DNA of 64,000 nt from JAPKZH01 sp963715635 (GCA_963715635.1 OY970261.1:1054001-1118000); one strand, 5' to 3'; positions 7,834 to 17,096 are shown, counted from the stretch's first letter. The notes: generated from the sequence alone by a model not told the origin. Numbers and translations are program-made.

Positions 7834-10557
7834 CTATCTGGACGTAATCAAATTTCTCTTCCGTAGCTCCTCGAGCCCGTTTTTCCAGCTGCCGGCCGCG
7901 CCCCAAAGATAATAAGAAAAATAGCGGACGGTCTTCTGGTAGATCGGCACCCAGGGCTGAAACTCGGCATAGTAATGGTTCGACTCGCCATTGGACGGAT
8001 GGTTCATCCACATGTGCAGGAACTCGGGTTCGCTGACGGGAAAGGCGCCGACAAATGAAATGTCTTCGGCAGTGTCATAGCCGGCATTCCATCCTTCCTT
8101 GAGGAAAATCACCCGGCCGAAAAATTCTTCCGGGCGCATATGGAATTCCTCGGTGCCGGTGATACTCGGGACAAAGAAGGCATCCTCGATCCAGTGCCGC
8201 TTGCCCAGCTCGAGGATCGGCTGCGGTCCCAGCATGTTGGCTTCAGGATTCCGAAAATTCAAGGCGAAGCGGACTTCAACGAGAGGGGAGTTCCCGTAGA
8301 GGGTGAAGATTTTTTCAAGCTTGTTGCCGTAAAAATCCGCCGTCATCTTTACCTGGACGCAGGGGCCGTTTTTTTTCACGAGCTCGGCCTCATAAACCTT
8401 ATGAGTTTCCATGCTGGCCTGCCCTAGAAAATCCTCGAAACCACCGTAAGGATAGAAGCCGCGGTCGCGGAACGGCCTTTTGTCCGTTGCCCATTCCTTG
8501 TCCGGCCAGAGCTTGAATAAAATGTTGTCGTTTTTCTCTTTCACAATGTATTCGATGATGCGGGCGCCGATGGCCAGGAGCGTAACCTGGACCTTTTCAT
8601 TTTCTAATCGATATTCGCTGATGCCGTCGCTATTGAGGTCGATCTCATAGGCGCGCGCCGCGCCCGCCGAGGCCTCGACGCCGAGCTGGCTCCAGTTTTC
8701 CGAGCCGAGGGCTTGGACGCAGACACGATAAGAGCCCGGCGAGAGGGGAAGCTCGAACGTGGTTTCAAGGAACCCTCCTGGAGAGACGATACAGTTTCGT
8801 TTTGTTTCGTAGGCCTTCTGATTGGAGGCTGCATCCCGAAATACCTTGATTATAATGGGAACTTCTCTTTGACCCTTGAAGTTATGGATGGAAACGGGAT
8901 AGACGACAGTGGGAGATTGGCCGTAAAGAAGCTGATGGACCGAGATAGCCCGCGGCAGGTCCAGAATGGCCAAGGTCCTTTTCGCCCGACCACCCCATTC
9001 GAATTGGACCAGAATGGGATTCGTCTGGCCCATAGCGGCTAGCGTGGGCTGGATTTGGAAGTATTTCACTTGACTGGATCGAGACGTTATCGCCACGGGG
9101 ACCCGGAGGTCGCCTTGGATCGAGAGCTCGGGAGCCCCTTTCACGGAAATCGTTCCGGAGACCTCAGCTTCCCGGGTATTTGTCAGATGGACGGCAAGGG
9201 TGTAGCTATTGACATCTGCAGAAACCTGGATCTGGTCGCCGAAATAGTTTTCGAGATATGACCTGTCCAGGAGGAACATTTGCAGCACGTTCCGGAATTG
9301 TGGCGGGCCGAGCATTTTTCCCTGCGGCAAAACACCGACCTCCCGGCGCTCGAGGATGGCCTTATACATCGCATCGCGAGTGAACGTAGAGCCTTTGTCC
9401 GTAAACAGCACCATGCACGGCGGCGCGTCCTCGCGGATAAAGCCCGTCGGCAGAATGAAGGGGACGTTTTCGTTATCGATTTGCTTCTTGTTGCCTTCGA
9501 TAGCGATGTAGCCGTCATATTTGAAGGAATCGCATTCGGGCGCGAAAACCGGCCGAAAGATATAGCCGCCGCGTTCCTTCACGAATCTGATCCATACGTC
9601 TTCGGATGGCGTGTCCTGGATTTTCAGCCCTTCCCAATTCGAGCAGCCGAACCCTAGCGTGCCGAAGCTGTGAGTGGCCTTGCCTGTGCCGACGTCGGCG
9701 ACGATATCGAGGCCGACTTTCGTAAGCCACTCGGGCAGCTGCTTCTGGAGGAGATAATCCATATAGCCGTTGAAGGTGAACCAATCGTTGCCCTGGTTCA
9801 TCCCTGTGGCAATGACTTCGAGGGGATGGCCGGGGAAGCAGGTGACGCTGTGGAGAAGCGTGCCCGTGGCGAACCAACCCCGGTGCATGTCGTACCGGCG
9901 CACGGCGCTTTCGACGGCGCCGATGAGCTTCTTCAGCCTGGCTCGGCAATCTGCGAAGTTTGTGAAGGTCGCTAAGATTCGTCGCTGCCCGTTTTCAAAA
10001 ATCATTGCCCGGATCATATGAAAATTTTCGGCGTTGGCCTGATGACTTTTAAGCAGACCCCATTCCGGCATGGCGCCGGGGATCCCTTTCAAGAGCTGCC
10101 TTCCGACTTCGGCGGAGAAACCGGTATGGATGAGAAGGTTGCCGTGCGATTCGGCAAGCGCCTGCTTGACAGCCGCAAGAGATGGGCTCTCAAGTTCCTG
10201 GTAGGGGGTAGAGAGGAGGCCGTCCAGAAAGCCTTCCTCCATCCACAGACCCGGAAGGCCCAGCTCTTCAGCGATGTCCACCTTGTTCTGGAGGATGGAT
10301 TTGGATGGGTCCGGGATGCTGAGTTGATAGAGATTTCCGTATTGATGCCATGTCCAAAAAATGCTGTGCCAATAATTTGTGTATCCGTTGAACTGGCCCG
10401 GCGTGCGAATGGCGCGGGTGAACGGATCGATTTTAGAGACATTTTTGAAATCCTCTAGCCGATCGTCAGTTTGGCCGGAAAGCCGGCCCGGCGGAAAAAT
10501 CAAAATCAATACGCCGCATAAAAAAGCTATAAGAGAATTTCCTTTATTTAGTTTCAT
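7834..10557 (-). CDS. Large secreted protein, probable carbohydrate-active enzyme
   Basis: 907 residues with signal peptide (AFLCGVLILIFPPGRLSG). Not assigned to a named family. The N-terminal 400 residues resemble a barrel-type domain (FNGYTNYWHSIFWTWHQYGN, VDIAEELGLPGLWMEEGF, IVADVGTGKATHS). The middle looks like beta-sandwich modules. The C-terminal 250 residues (KVQVTLLAIGARIIEYIV through YFSYYLWG) have the feel of a galactose-mutarotase-like beta-sandwich found in many glycosidases. It is divergent from a GH106-like gene, supporting a role in glycan breakdown; that is inference. Start at 10557 chosen because AAAGGAGAG precedes it and a signal peptide follows; the frame extends to 10791 without support. 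Confidence 0.6.
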   Translation of the reverse strand: MKLNKGNSLIAFLCGVLILIFPPGRLSGQTDDRLEDFKNVSKIDPFTRAIRTPGQFNGYTNYWHSIFWTWHQYGNLYQLSIPDPSKSILQNKVDIAEELGLPGLWMEEGFLDGLLSTPYQELESPSLAAVKQALAESHGNLLIHTGFSAEVGRQLLKGIPGAMPEWGLLKSHQANAENFHMIRAMIFENGQRRILATFTNFADCRARLKKLIGAVESAVRRYDMHRGWFATGTLLHSVTCFPGHPLEVIATGMNQGNDWFTFNGYMDYLLQKQLPEWLTKVGLDIVADVGTGKATHSFGTLGFGCSNWEGLKIQDTPSEDVWIRFVKERGGYIFRPVFAPECDSFKYDGYIAIEGNKKQIDNENVPFILPTGFIREDAPPCMVLFTDKGSTFTRDAMYKAILERREVGVLPQGKMLGPPQFRNVLQMFLLDRSYLENYFGDQIQVSADVNSYTLAVHLTNTREAEVSGTISVKGAPELSIQGDLRVPVAITSRSSQVKYFQIQPTLAAMGQTNPILVQFEWGGRAKRTLAILDLPRAISVHQLLYGQSPTVVYPVSIHNFKGQREVPIIIKVFRDAASNQKAYETKRNCIVSPGGFLETTFELPLSPGSYRVCVQALGSENWSQLGVEASAGAARAYEIDLNSDGISEYRLENEKVQVTLLAIGARIIEYIVKEKNDNILFKLWPDKEWATDKRPFRDRGFYPYGGFEDFLGQASMETHKVYEAELVKKNGPCVQVKMTADFYGNKLEKIFTLYGNSPLVEVRFALNFRNPEANMLGPQPILELGKRHWIEDAFFVPSITGTEEFHMRPEEFFGRVIFLKEGWNAGYDTAEDISFVGAFPVSEPEFLHMWMNHPSNGESNHYYAEFQPWVPIYQKTVRYFSYYLWGAAGSWKNGLEELRKRNLITSR

Positions 10558-10597
10558 CGGCCCTCTCCTTTCTGCATGATTGGCATGGGTGGACATA

Positions 10598-10603
10598 ATT
10601 ATA
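10598..10603 (-). promoter_or_regulatory. Possible -10 box for the 907-residue secreted protein gene
   Basis: Minus strand TATAAT at 10598-10603, about 40 nt upstream of the ATG at 10557. The region 17 nt further up is pyrimidine-rich and offers no good -35 hexamer. It lies in the 232-bp divergent gap between two carbohydrate genes. Confidence 0.3.
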
Positions 10604-10789
10604 AGAAAAAAAAAGGAGAGAGGATACCGATTTAGGAAAAAGGTGTTGTGTCTGCCTGTTTGGGTATGGTATAAGCCATAGCGAAGCGATGAATCCCAGC
10701 CCCTTTCTTGGCGTTTTTCTTCATTCGTTGGGAGGTTTTGCCGCAGAAAGTTTCTATATCCTCTTGAAAAAACAAATAAAAAAGCGACC

Positions 10790-13486
10790 ATGCATAGACA
10801 CGCTTCAATTATATTCTCTGGTTTTTTGATTTTTGCCGGATTCTGTTTATGGCAGGCTCATCCTTCTTCTCCCGGTGAGCTAGCGCCCTTAAATAAGCCC
10901 GCCCTCAGACCTTCGCTCGTCCCTTTGCTCTGGACCCAGGGACAGCCTCCCGATACGATCCGCCGGGTGATTCGGGAAGTGGCCGACGGCGGCAACACCG
11001 GCTTTGTTTGGGAATCCCGGCCGCATCCCGATTATCTCGGCCCCAAGTGGTGGAGCGATTTAAAGGTGGCCGTTGATGAGGCACGTCGGTTCGGCCTCGA
11101 AGTTTGGATTTTTGACGAATGGATGTATCCCAGCGGCATCGCTGGAGGCAAGGTCATCGCCGAGAACCCGGAATTCTCTCATCATATTCTCCTCGACCGC
11201 TCTCTCATCGCCGAGGGGCCTCAAGCGATAAAGGGTTGGGACATTCCAGGCGGCCTGGAGAGCTCAGAAAAAGTGGTCTCGATTACGGCGTTCCCCGATC
11301 CTACTCGCAAAAGAATAGCGCCGATCGATCTTTCTATTCATGCCCAGGGCTCTGACGGCCGGCACGTCCGGTGGGCCGTTCCCCAAGGGCGCTGGCGCAT
11401 CTGTTGGGCTGTGTCCAAGCCGGAGCTTCCCAAAGAAGGATGGCGAATGGACACGATGATCGACGTTCTCAATCCCAAGGCCGTCGAGGCATTCATCCGC
11501 TTGACGCATGAAGCGACTTTCAAATATTTTGCGGACGACTTCGGAAAAACCATCAAAGGATTTTTCAGCGATGAGACGGGATTCAGGAATGTCACCTCTT
11601 ACCAAAGCTTGCCGGGAAAGCCGGGGATGCCGATGCCCTGGTCGCCGGCCTTTGCCGATTATTTTCGTAAAGTCAAAGGATACGATCCACGGCCGCTCCT
11701 TGCCTCCCTCTGGTTCGATCTGGGAGAGAAGGGGCGCGCCGCCCGTTTTGACCTGATGGATGCCTACTCAAACTGTTTTGCAGAGACCTTTTTCAAGCCT
11801 CAGCAGGAGTGGTGCCGGGCGCATCGTGTCCGGCTGATCGGGCATGTCGTGGAGGACAACGGCGCCGACAGCCAGTTGGGCTACGGCCCCGGGCATTGGT
11901 TCCGCACCATGAAATATTTCGATGTGCCGGGAATCGACATCGTGGGCTATCAAGTCACGCCGGGATTGGACAGCGGAACGAACCGATGGGTGCCGAATTC
12001 CAATTCGGATTGGGACGAAGAGTTTTTCCAGTTCGGACTTCCGGCGATGGCCAGGGGCGCGGCTTTGATCAAGAATTCCCCTAACATTTTTTCCGAAGCC
12101 TTCGGTGCCAATGGCTGGGGGGAAGGTCTGCGCATGGTTAAGTGGATCGGCGACTGGCATTTTGCGAGCGGCATCAATTTTCTCTCGCCGCACGCCGTGA
12201 CCATGAAATTCAATGACCCGGACTGCCCGCCGCATTTCAATCGGACAAGCGGCAATCCCCAATGGCGCTATTATTCCGTCTGGGCGGAATATGCCAAAAG
12301 GCTGCAGTCGATTCTGTTGAACAGCGCCCCCGTTTTCGATGCGGTCGTTCTCTATACCGCCGAATCGGAATGGGTCGGGCCGGCGCAGCCTGCGGCGCCG
12401 GTCGTGCGAGCGCTCGAGAACAAGCAGATTTTGACTGCCGTGTTGCCCTACGATATCTGGGAGAAAGAAGGGGAATTCAAAAACGGGCGTTGGGTTTATC
12501 ACGGTTCGTCGTTTTCTTCGGTCATTCTGTCGTCGGTTCGCTATGTCCCGGCGAAGGTTATGGTCCGCTTGGCTGATTTCGCGCAGAAAGGCGGAAAGGT
12601 CGTCATTCTCGACCGCTGGCCGGAGGGTTCCATAGACGGCAGGTCGGATCGAGAAGTCTTGGGTAACGAGGTCAGGCTTAAAAAAGCGGCCGGGACAGTT
12701 TTGTGCGCACTGCCGGAAATCGGATTGTCTGTGTCTTCCCTGGCGGGCGCGGTGTTGTCTCCACGCACCCCTGACCTTATGATGTCGCGGAGAAAAGCGG
12801 AAAAAGGGGAGTGGTTCCTGCTCCATAATCGTTCGCTGGATACGAACGTTCGGGGCAGTCTTTTGATTCATGGCGCTCAGGGAACAGTCCTGCGTTTCGA
12901 TGCCGAGCGCGGAAAATATCTTCATTTTTCGTTTTCTCAGACCCCGCAGGGCATTGCCGCGAATATCGACATCCCTCCTTATTCATTATTATGTCTATGG
13001 ATTGGCGAGAATCTGCCCGCTATTGCAGCTCCGCCTGTTTATGCGGGCAAGATTGATATCCATGCGGAGTGGCGGGTGGCCGTCGTCAACGAGGATGGCC
13101 AAGAAGAAAGAGCGCCTGTTGCACTCATCAAAGGGCTTTCCGATTGGCGGCGCTGGCCTGGCTTCGAAAAATATGCGGGGACTCTTCGCTATCGGTGTTC
13201 CATCGACCTGCCCTCCCTTAAACCGGAAGAAGCTCTGGAGCTGGATGCCGGCGCTGTCGGGGAGATTGCCGAGCTGAAAATTAACGGCCGGCCGGCGGGA
13301 GTGCGAATCGCTCCGCCGTATCTTTGGGAGATTACGGAGCTCGTCCGTCCTGGGCAAAACATAATCGAGGTCGACGTGACAAATACAGCTCAGGCACGCT
13401 GGACAGACGCCTTTTCCCGGGGTGATGCGCTTAGCGGCCTGATGGGTCCGGTTTCGATTCTAAGGGGAGAGCGGAAATCTAAGTAA
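10790..13486 (+). CDS. Secreted GH106-like glycosidase (alpha-L-rhamnosidase family)
   Basis: 898 residues with an N-terminal hydrophobic signal (IIFSGFLIFAGFCLW). The region 40-560 resembles glycoside hydrolase family 106 enzymes: LVPLLWTQGQPPDTIRRVIR, the GLEVWIFDEWMYPSG barrel strand, AFIRLTHEATFKYF, and GFFSDETGF with acidic residues at a likely active site. The C-terminal 130 residues (WPGFEKYAGTLRYRCSIDLP, LKINGRPAGVRIAPPY) look like the jelly-roll sugar-binding domain of GH2/GH106 proteins. Terminal rhamnose release from glycans is the family activity; the exact linkage is unknown. No strong SD is seen before ATG 10790. A GTG-initiated DUF72 gene follows after 11 bp, probably in the same transcript. 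Confidence 0.65.
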   Translation: MHRHASIIFSGFLIFAGFCLWQAHPSSPGELAPLNKPALRPSLVPLLWTQGQPPDTIRRVIREVADGGNTGFVWESRPHPDYLGPKWWSDLKVAVDEARRFGLEVWIFDEWMYPSGIAGGKVIAENPEFSHHILLDRSLIAEGPQAIKGWDIPGGLESSEKVVSITAFPDPTRKRIAPIDLSIHAQGSDGRHVRWAVPQGRWRICWAVSKPELPKEGWRMDTMIDVLNPKAVEAFIRLTHEATFKYFADDFGKTIKGFFSDETGFRNVTSYQSLPGKPGMPMPWSPAFADYFRKVKGYDPRPLLASLWFDLGEKGRAARFDLMDAYSNCFAETFFKPQQEWCRAHRVRLIGHVVEDNGADSQLGYGPGHWFRTMKYFDVPGIDIVGYQVTPGLDSGTNRWVPNSNSDWDEEFFQFGLPAMARGAALIKNSPNIFSEAFGANGWGEGLRMVKWIGDWHFASGINFLSPHAVTMKFNDPDCPPHFNRTSGNPQWRYYSVWAEYAKRLQSILLNSAPVFDAVVLYTAESEWVGPAQPAAPVVRALENKQILTAVLPYDIWEKEGEFKNGRWVYHGSSFSSVILSSVRYVPAKVMVRLADFAQKGGKVVILDRWPEGSIDGRSDREVLGNEVRLKKAAGTVLCALPEIGLSVSSLAGAVLSPRTPDLMMSRRKAEKGEWFLLHNRSLDTNVRGSLLIHGAQGTVLRFDAERGKYLHFSFSQTPQGIAANIDIPPYSLLCLWIGENLPAIAAPPVYAGKIDIHAEWRVAVVNEDGQEERAPVALIKGLSDWRRWPGFEKYAGTLRYRCSIDLPSLKPEEALELDAGAVGEIAELKINGRPAGVRIAPPYLWEITELVRPGQNIIEVDVTNTAQARWTDAFSRGDALSGLMGPVSILRGERKSK

Positions 13487-13497
13487 AGATTGCATCC

Positions 13498-14427
13498 GTG
13501 AACGAGTCGATCCCTTCAAAAATTCCGGCCCGGTACCGACCCTTCCTGCGCATCGGCACCTGTTCGTGGAAATACGAGTCATGGAAAGGCCTCGTTTATG
13601 AAAAAGGGAAGAGCTATAGGGCCGACGATTACCTCGCCGATTATGCCAAGCATTTCAATTCCGTGGAGGTCGACCAATGGTTCTGGAGCCTTTTCCCGGC
13701 CGGTGTGAAATTGCCCGAGCCCAGGGTAGTTAAGAAGTATGCCGAGAGCGTGCCCGATGATTTTGTGTTCACGGTCAAAGCTCCGAATTCGCTGACCCTC
13801 ACGCATTTTTATTCCAAGCAGACGGGCGGGGCGGGGGATTTTGCCGGAAAGCCGAACAAGCTTTTCCTCAATAACGACCTTCTGGAGCAGTTTCTCGAGC
13901 GGCTGGCGCCTCTCGGCAAAAAGCTGGGGCCCCTCATGTTTCAATTCGAATACCTGAACAAGCAGAAGATGCCATCCAAGGAGGCCTTTCTTGAATCATT
14001 CGGCGCGTTTATTGAAAAAGCCCCCAAGAATGTTTCTTACGCTGTCGAAACAAGGAACCCCAACTATCTCTCGCCGGCCTTTTTTGAGTTCTTGCAGGGG
14101 CGCAAGCTTGGTTTTGTTTACCTCGAAGGCTACTATATGGCGCCCATCGGCCAAATCTACGAGAAGTTCAAGCCGGTGACCGCCCCGTTTTCCATCATCC
14201 GGCTTCATGGCGGCGACAGGCTAGAGATTGAGACCGAAACAGGAGAAATTTGGAACCGGATTGTTGCTCCCAAGCCGGAGGCAATCCAAGCCGCGGTCAG
14301 GATCACCCAGGAAAATATCCGGAAGAAGATCGTGACGTACGTCAACGTCAACAATCACTTCGAAGGTAGCGCCCCTCTCACAGTCGAGCGCTTCTTAGAT
14401 AATTTTGGGTCCGAGCGACACATTTGA
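13498..14427 (+). CDS. DUF72 (YecE-like) family protein
   Basis: 309 residues, start GTG. It shows the N-terminal signature of DUF72 proteins, RIGTCSWKYESWKG, then HFNSVEVDQWFW, FVFTVKAPNSLTLTH, PLMFQFEYLNKQ and YAVETRNPNYL; the family has a TIM-barrel fold and no firm biochemical role. It starts 11 bp after the GH106-like gene, so the two are probably co-transcribed. SD is weak (AAAG), consistent with translational coupling. Confidence 0.8.
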   Translation: MNESIPSKIPARYRPFLRIGTCSWKYESWKGLVYEKGKSYRADDYLADYAKHFNSVEVDQWFWSLFPAGVKLPEPRVVKKYAESVPDDFVFTVKAPNSLTLTHFYSKQTGGAGDFAGKPNKLFLNNDLLEQFLERLAPLGKKLGPLMFQFEYLNKQKMPSKEAFLESFGAFIEKAPKNVSYAVETRNPNYLSPAFFEFLQGRKLGFVYLEGYYMAPIGQIYEKFKPVTAPFSIIRLHGGDRLEIETETGEIWNRIVAPKPEAIQAAVRITQENIRKKIVTYVNVNNHFEGSAPLTVERFLDNFGSERHI

Positions 14428-14467
14428 CCCCGGGCTTGGGGGGGGGGATTCACTCGGAGCTTTCTCC

Positions 14468-14497
14468 TTGACAGGGGAAACGGATAAAAATTATAAT
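14468..14497 (+). promoter_or_regulatory. Sigma70-like promoter of asnA
   Basis: TTGACA (14468-14473), 18-nt spacer, TATAAT (14492-14497). Both hexamers are consensus. Predicted start near 14504, leaving a leader of about 62 nt to the ATG at 14566. Confidence 0.6.
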
Positions 14498-14565
14498 TTT
14501 CCTCTCTTTTTCGGAATTCCCATTCCTTCATTAATAAGCAACAGCTAAATAAGGAGTAAAAAGAA

Positions 14566-15696
14566 ATGGCTGGAGACAAAAAAGCAGATCTGGCGGGACC
14601 CGGCATCAGCACTTACCCGGAAGTCGATAAGATCCTGCCCAAGGATTATCAGGCGATTCTTCCGCCCCTGGAGCGGATGAAGACCCTCTTCGCGATCAAA
14701 GAATACATCGAGAAGAACCTGTGCCAGGAACTAAACCTGACGATGGTCCAGGTTCCCTTGATTGTGGAGCGGGAGAGCGGGATTAATGACATGCTCGACC
14801 GGGACGGTTCGCGCACTCCGATCGAGTTCCCCTGCGGGCTCGGACTTGAAAAACGGCTCAATGCTCAGATCGTACAGGCCGCCACAAAATGGAAACGGCC
14901 GGCCCTGTCGCAGTTCGGCTGCAAAGTGGGCGAGGGCATTTGTACAGATATGCGGGCGGTGCGCAAAGACTACTTCCTCGATCATGATCACAGTGCCTAC
15001 GTCGATCAATGGGACTGGGAACGCGTCATGACCATGGACCAGCGCAACCTGGACTTCCTGAAGGATATCGTCAAGAAAATCTGGAAGGTCATTCGGGGGG
15101 CTGGCAAGCATGCCCAAGAACTCTACCCGCAGCTCAAAACGAAGAAGTACCCTGAAATACCCGAGGATCTCACCTTTTTGACGGCTGAAGAGATCCTGGA
15201 CATGTTCCCGGACCTGCCGCGCAAACAGCGCGAGACCCAGGTGCTGCAGAAATATCCGGCGATTTTCATTATCGGGGTCGGGTATCCTCTCAAAGACGGG
15301 TATCCGCATGAGATGAGAGCGGCCGATTACGACGATTGGATCACGGATACGTCGAAAATGACTAGAAAGCCGACGCACGGGCTGAACGGCGACATCCTGG
15401 TCTGGAATCCGGTCACACGCCGGCGGCACGAGCTGACGTCGATGGGGATTCGCGTAACCAAAGAGACGCTGGTCAAACAGCTGGAGATGGCGAATCTGAT
15501 GGAGAACCTCAAGCTGCCTTATCATCAGGCCATTATGAACGACAAGATCCCCCTGAGCATCGGCGGAGGGATCGGGCAGTCGCGGACCTTCATGTACCTG
15601 CTGCGGACGGCGCATTTAGGCGAAGTCACAGTTTCGGTCTGGCCCAAGGCGCTCAAGGACATTTGCGTTAAGCACAATATCTTCGTTCTGGAATAA
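14566..15696 (+). CDS. asnA: Aspartate--ammonia ligase (asparagine synthetase A)
   Basis: 376 residues, somewhat longer than Escherichia coli AsnA (330). AsnA makes asparagine from aspartate, ammonia and ATP and is related to class II aminoacyl-tRNA synthetases. Highly characteristic blocks are present: ATKWKRPALSQFG, VDQWDWERVM, RAADYDDWIT, GLNGDILVWNPV, ELTSMGIRV, and the C-terminal SIGGGIGQSR motif. The C-terminal block ends VWPKALKD, as in known AsnA. The ATG at 14566 follows AAGGAG with good spacing. It has its own consensus promoter and stands as a single gene. The extra length is at the N-terminus (about 30 residues) and in the middle. Confidence 0.93.
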   Translation: MAGDKKADLAGPGISTYPEVDKILPKDYQAILPPLERMKTLFAIKEYIEKNLCQELNLTMVQVPLIVERESGINDMLDRDGSRTPIEFPCGLGLEKRLNAQIVQAATKWKRPALSQFGCKVGEGICTDMRAVRKDYFLDHDHSAYVDQWDWERVMTMDQRNLDFLKDIVKKIWKVIRGAGKHAQELYPQLKTKKYPEIPEDLTFLTAEEILDMFPDLPRKQRETQVLQKYPAIFIIGVGYPLKDGYPHEMRAADYDDWITDTSKMTRKPTHGLNGDILVWNPVTRRRHELTSMGIRVTKETLVKQLEMANLMENLKLPYHQAIMNDKIPLSIGGGIGQSRTFMYLLRTAHLGEVTVSVWPKALKDICVKHNIFVLE

Positions 15697-15718
15697 GCGC
15701 TCGTCGATTTAGAAAGAC

Positions 15719-15765
15719 GGCAGGAAGCAAAGCGCCCGTGGGAAGGGGTCTTTCCCTCCAAATCG
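15719..15765 (+). repeat. Family 1 repeat, 3' fragment (decayed)
   Basis: GGCAGGAAGC..GCGCCCGT followed by GGAAGGGGTCTTTCCCTCC and AAAT, matching the 3' end of the full family 1 copies with changes. It retains the terminal hairpin. It separates the convergent asnA and HD-domain genes and could act as a transcription barrier for both. Confidence 0.5.
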
Positions 15766-15770
15766 CTTCG

Positions 15771-16712
15771 CTAGATATTTTCGACCTTCGAGCTGATTAC
15801 CCGGCGAAAAGCTCCCACCACAAATGGGTCGAACTGCTTTCCGGCGTCATCGACGATTTTTTGAAGGGCTTCCCAAGGCTGCATTCCTTTTCGATAGGGA
15901 CGGTCGGTTGTCATCGCATCAAAAGCGTCGGCGACGGCAATAATCCGGGCCCCCATCGGAATCTCTTTGAACGTTTCGTCCTTGCTGTCCGAGACTTCCT
16001 CGAAATACCTATGGTGGGCGAGGACATAGGGGACGACCTCCTTCAGGACCTGGCCGACCTTGGCCAGAATCGAAGCGCCTTTTTCTGCGTGCGCGTCCAC
16101 GAGTTCTTTTTCTTCCGGAGTCAATTCGGCCGCTTTTTGGAGGACTTCGCTGCTGATTTCAATTTTGCCTATGTCATGCAGCAGCCCGGCGACTCGGACG
16201 TTTTCGACCTCCGGCCGGGGCAAGCCCATGGCGATGGCGATTTCCATGGCCAGCTCCGCAACCCGGACGGAATGGCCCTTGGTGTAGCGGTCAAAAGAGT
16301 CGATGTATTTCGTGAGAATTTCCAGAATTCCGATGTAGGCGTGCTTAAGCTCCTGCGTCTGTCGCTCCTTCTGCTCATAAAGGCTCCCCACCGCATAGCT
16401 AGTTAGGATGAGAAAACCTCCCCAAGAGGCCAACCTGAGGATGCTGCTCAAGAGCAGCCCCTTGATCAGGAAGTAATGAGGAAAGACGATGATACTGGAG
16501 ATCACCGCCAGGACAGAAAAAAAGGCCGAGAGAACGCCCAGCCGCTTCCCCAAAAAATATGAGGCAAAAACGACCGGCAAAAAATAGAAATTCAGGAGCA
16601 GGGTTTTGTCTTCGACAAAGAATGTTCCGAAAACGGCGGCCAGGAGAATGATTAAAACCAATATTTTTTCGAAGTGTTTGACGAGGAATTGTTTTATGTG
16701 CTCAAGTGCCAT
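15771..16712 (-). CDS. Membrane-bound HD-domain phosphohydrolase, degenerate HD-GYP
   Basis: 313 residues. The N-terminal 115 residues hold about four membrane segments (ILVLIILLAAVFGTFFV, FYFLPVVFASYFLG, LGVLSAFFSVLAVISSIIVF, and one near 95-110), DUF4118-like in layout. A HD domain follows with HSVRVAELAMEIA, LLHDIGK and AEKGASI, then ARIIAVADAFDAMTTDRPYRKGM typical of HD-GYP proteins. The region normally reading HHExxDGxGYP reads HHRYFEEVSDSKDE, so the E and GYP loop are lost. Cyclic dinucleotide cleavage is therefore uncertain. It is probably a membrane sensor or phosphohydrolase. Its 3' end faces asnA; a family 1 repeat lies 126 bp upstream of its start. Confidence 0.75.
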   Translation of the reverse strand: MALEHIKQFLVKHFEKILVLIILLAAVFGTFFVEDKTLLLNFYFLPVVFASYFLGKRLGVLSAFFSVLAVISSIIVFPHYFLIKGLLLSSILRLASWGGFLILTSYAVGSLYEQKERQTQELKHAYIGILEILTKYIDSFDRYTKGHSVRVAELAMEIAIAMGLPRPEVENVRVAGLLHDIGKIEISSEVLQKAAELTPEEKELVDAHAEKGASILAKVGQVLKEVVPYVLAHHRYFEEVSDSKDETFKEIPMGARIIAVADAFDAMTTDRPYRKGMQPWEALQKIVDDAGKQFDPFVVGAFRRVISSKVENI

Positions 16713-16837
16713 GGGATAATCTCCGTTTCATGCCGACCTCCTTGGTCTGGCCTCACCATCCAGCCAGCGAATTAATCGAAATTATACCAAAGGAGGGGGG
16801 TGAAATCAAAGAAAATTCATGGCATGCATTCTCGCGA

Positions 16838-17012
16838 TTGACGAGCGGCGAATATGCCCCGTGGCTTGCAACGGGGAGCCGCTCGAGAGGGTTCCAAGGG
16901 AGAGTCGCTCCCTTGGTCGCAGGGCGGGGTTTCATGCTCCGCCCGAGAAGAGGAGGCAGGGCGTCGGACGAAGTTCGACGCCCGTTGGAAGGGGTCTTCC
17001 CCTCCAAGTTGA
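16838..17012 (+). repeat. Family 1 hairpin-array repeat, copy B
   Basis: Full copy starting TTGACGAGCGGC and ending CTCCAAGTTGAC. The second hairpin (16894-16902/16908-16916) carries an A-T pair (16901/16909) where copy A has G-C (1522/1530), and the last hairpin carries T-A (16986/17006) where copy A has C-G, so pairing is kept. It fills most of the 384-bp gap between divergent genes. Its end supplies TTGACT for the promoter at 17009. Confidence 0.85.
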
Positions 17013-17036
17013 CTTTTCTCGGCCGATCAATATATT
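17009..17036 (+). promoter_or_regulatory. Promoter-like sequence at the edge of family 1 copy B
   Basis: TTGACT (17009-17014), 16-nt spacer, TATATT (17031-17036). Predicted start near 17043, about 54 nt before the ATG of the YdjM-like gene. The -35 lies in the last bases of the repeat. Confidence 0.45.
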
Positions 17037-17096
17037 TATTCTGCAGGGTGCGCCGTCGAGGATAAGGACGAACGATAGCTTGGTCACGAAATTTAG

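Noticed and set aside
11768..12925. 385-codon reading frame on the minus strand opposite the GH106-like gene
   Set aside because: Arg/His-rich composition, no SD, fully inside a well-supported gene on the other strand; typical GC-rich shadow. The same applies to 14731-15615, 26245-27252, 29812-30741, 34100-34993, 37500-38582 and 46700-47839.
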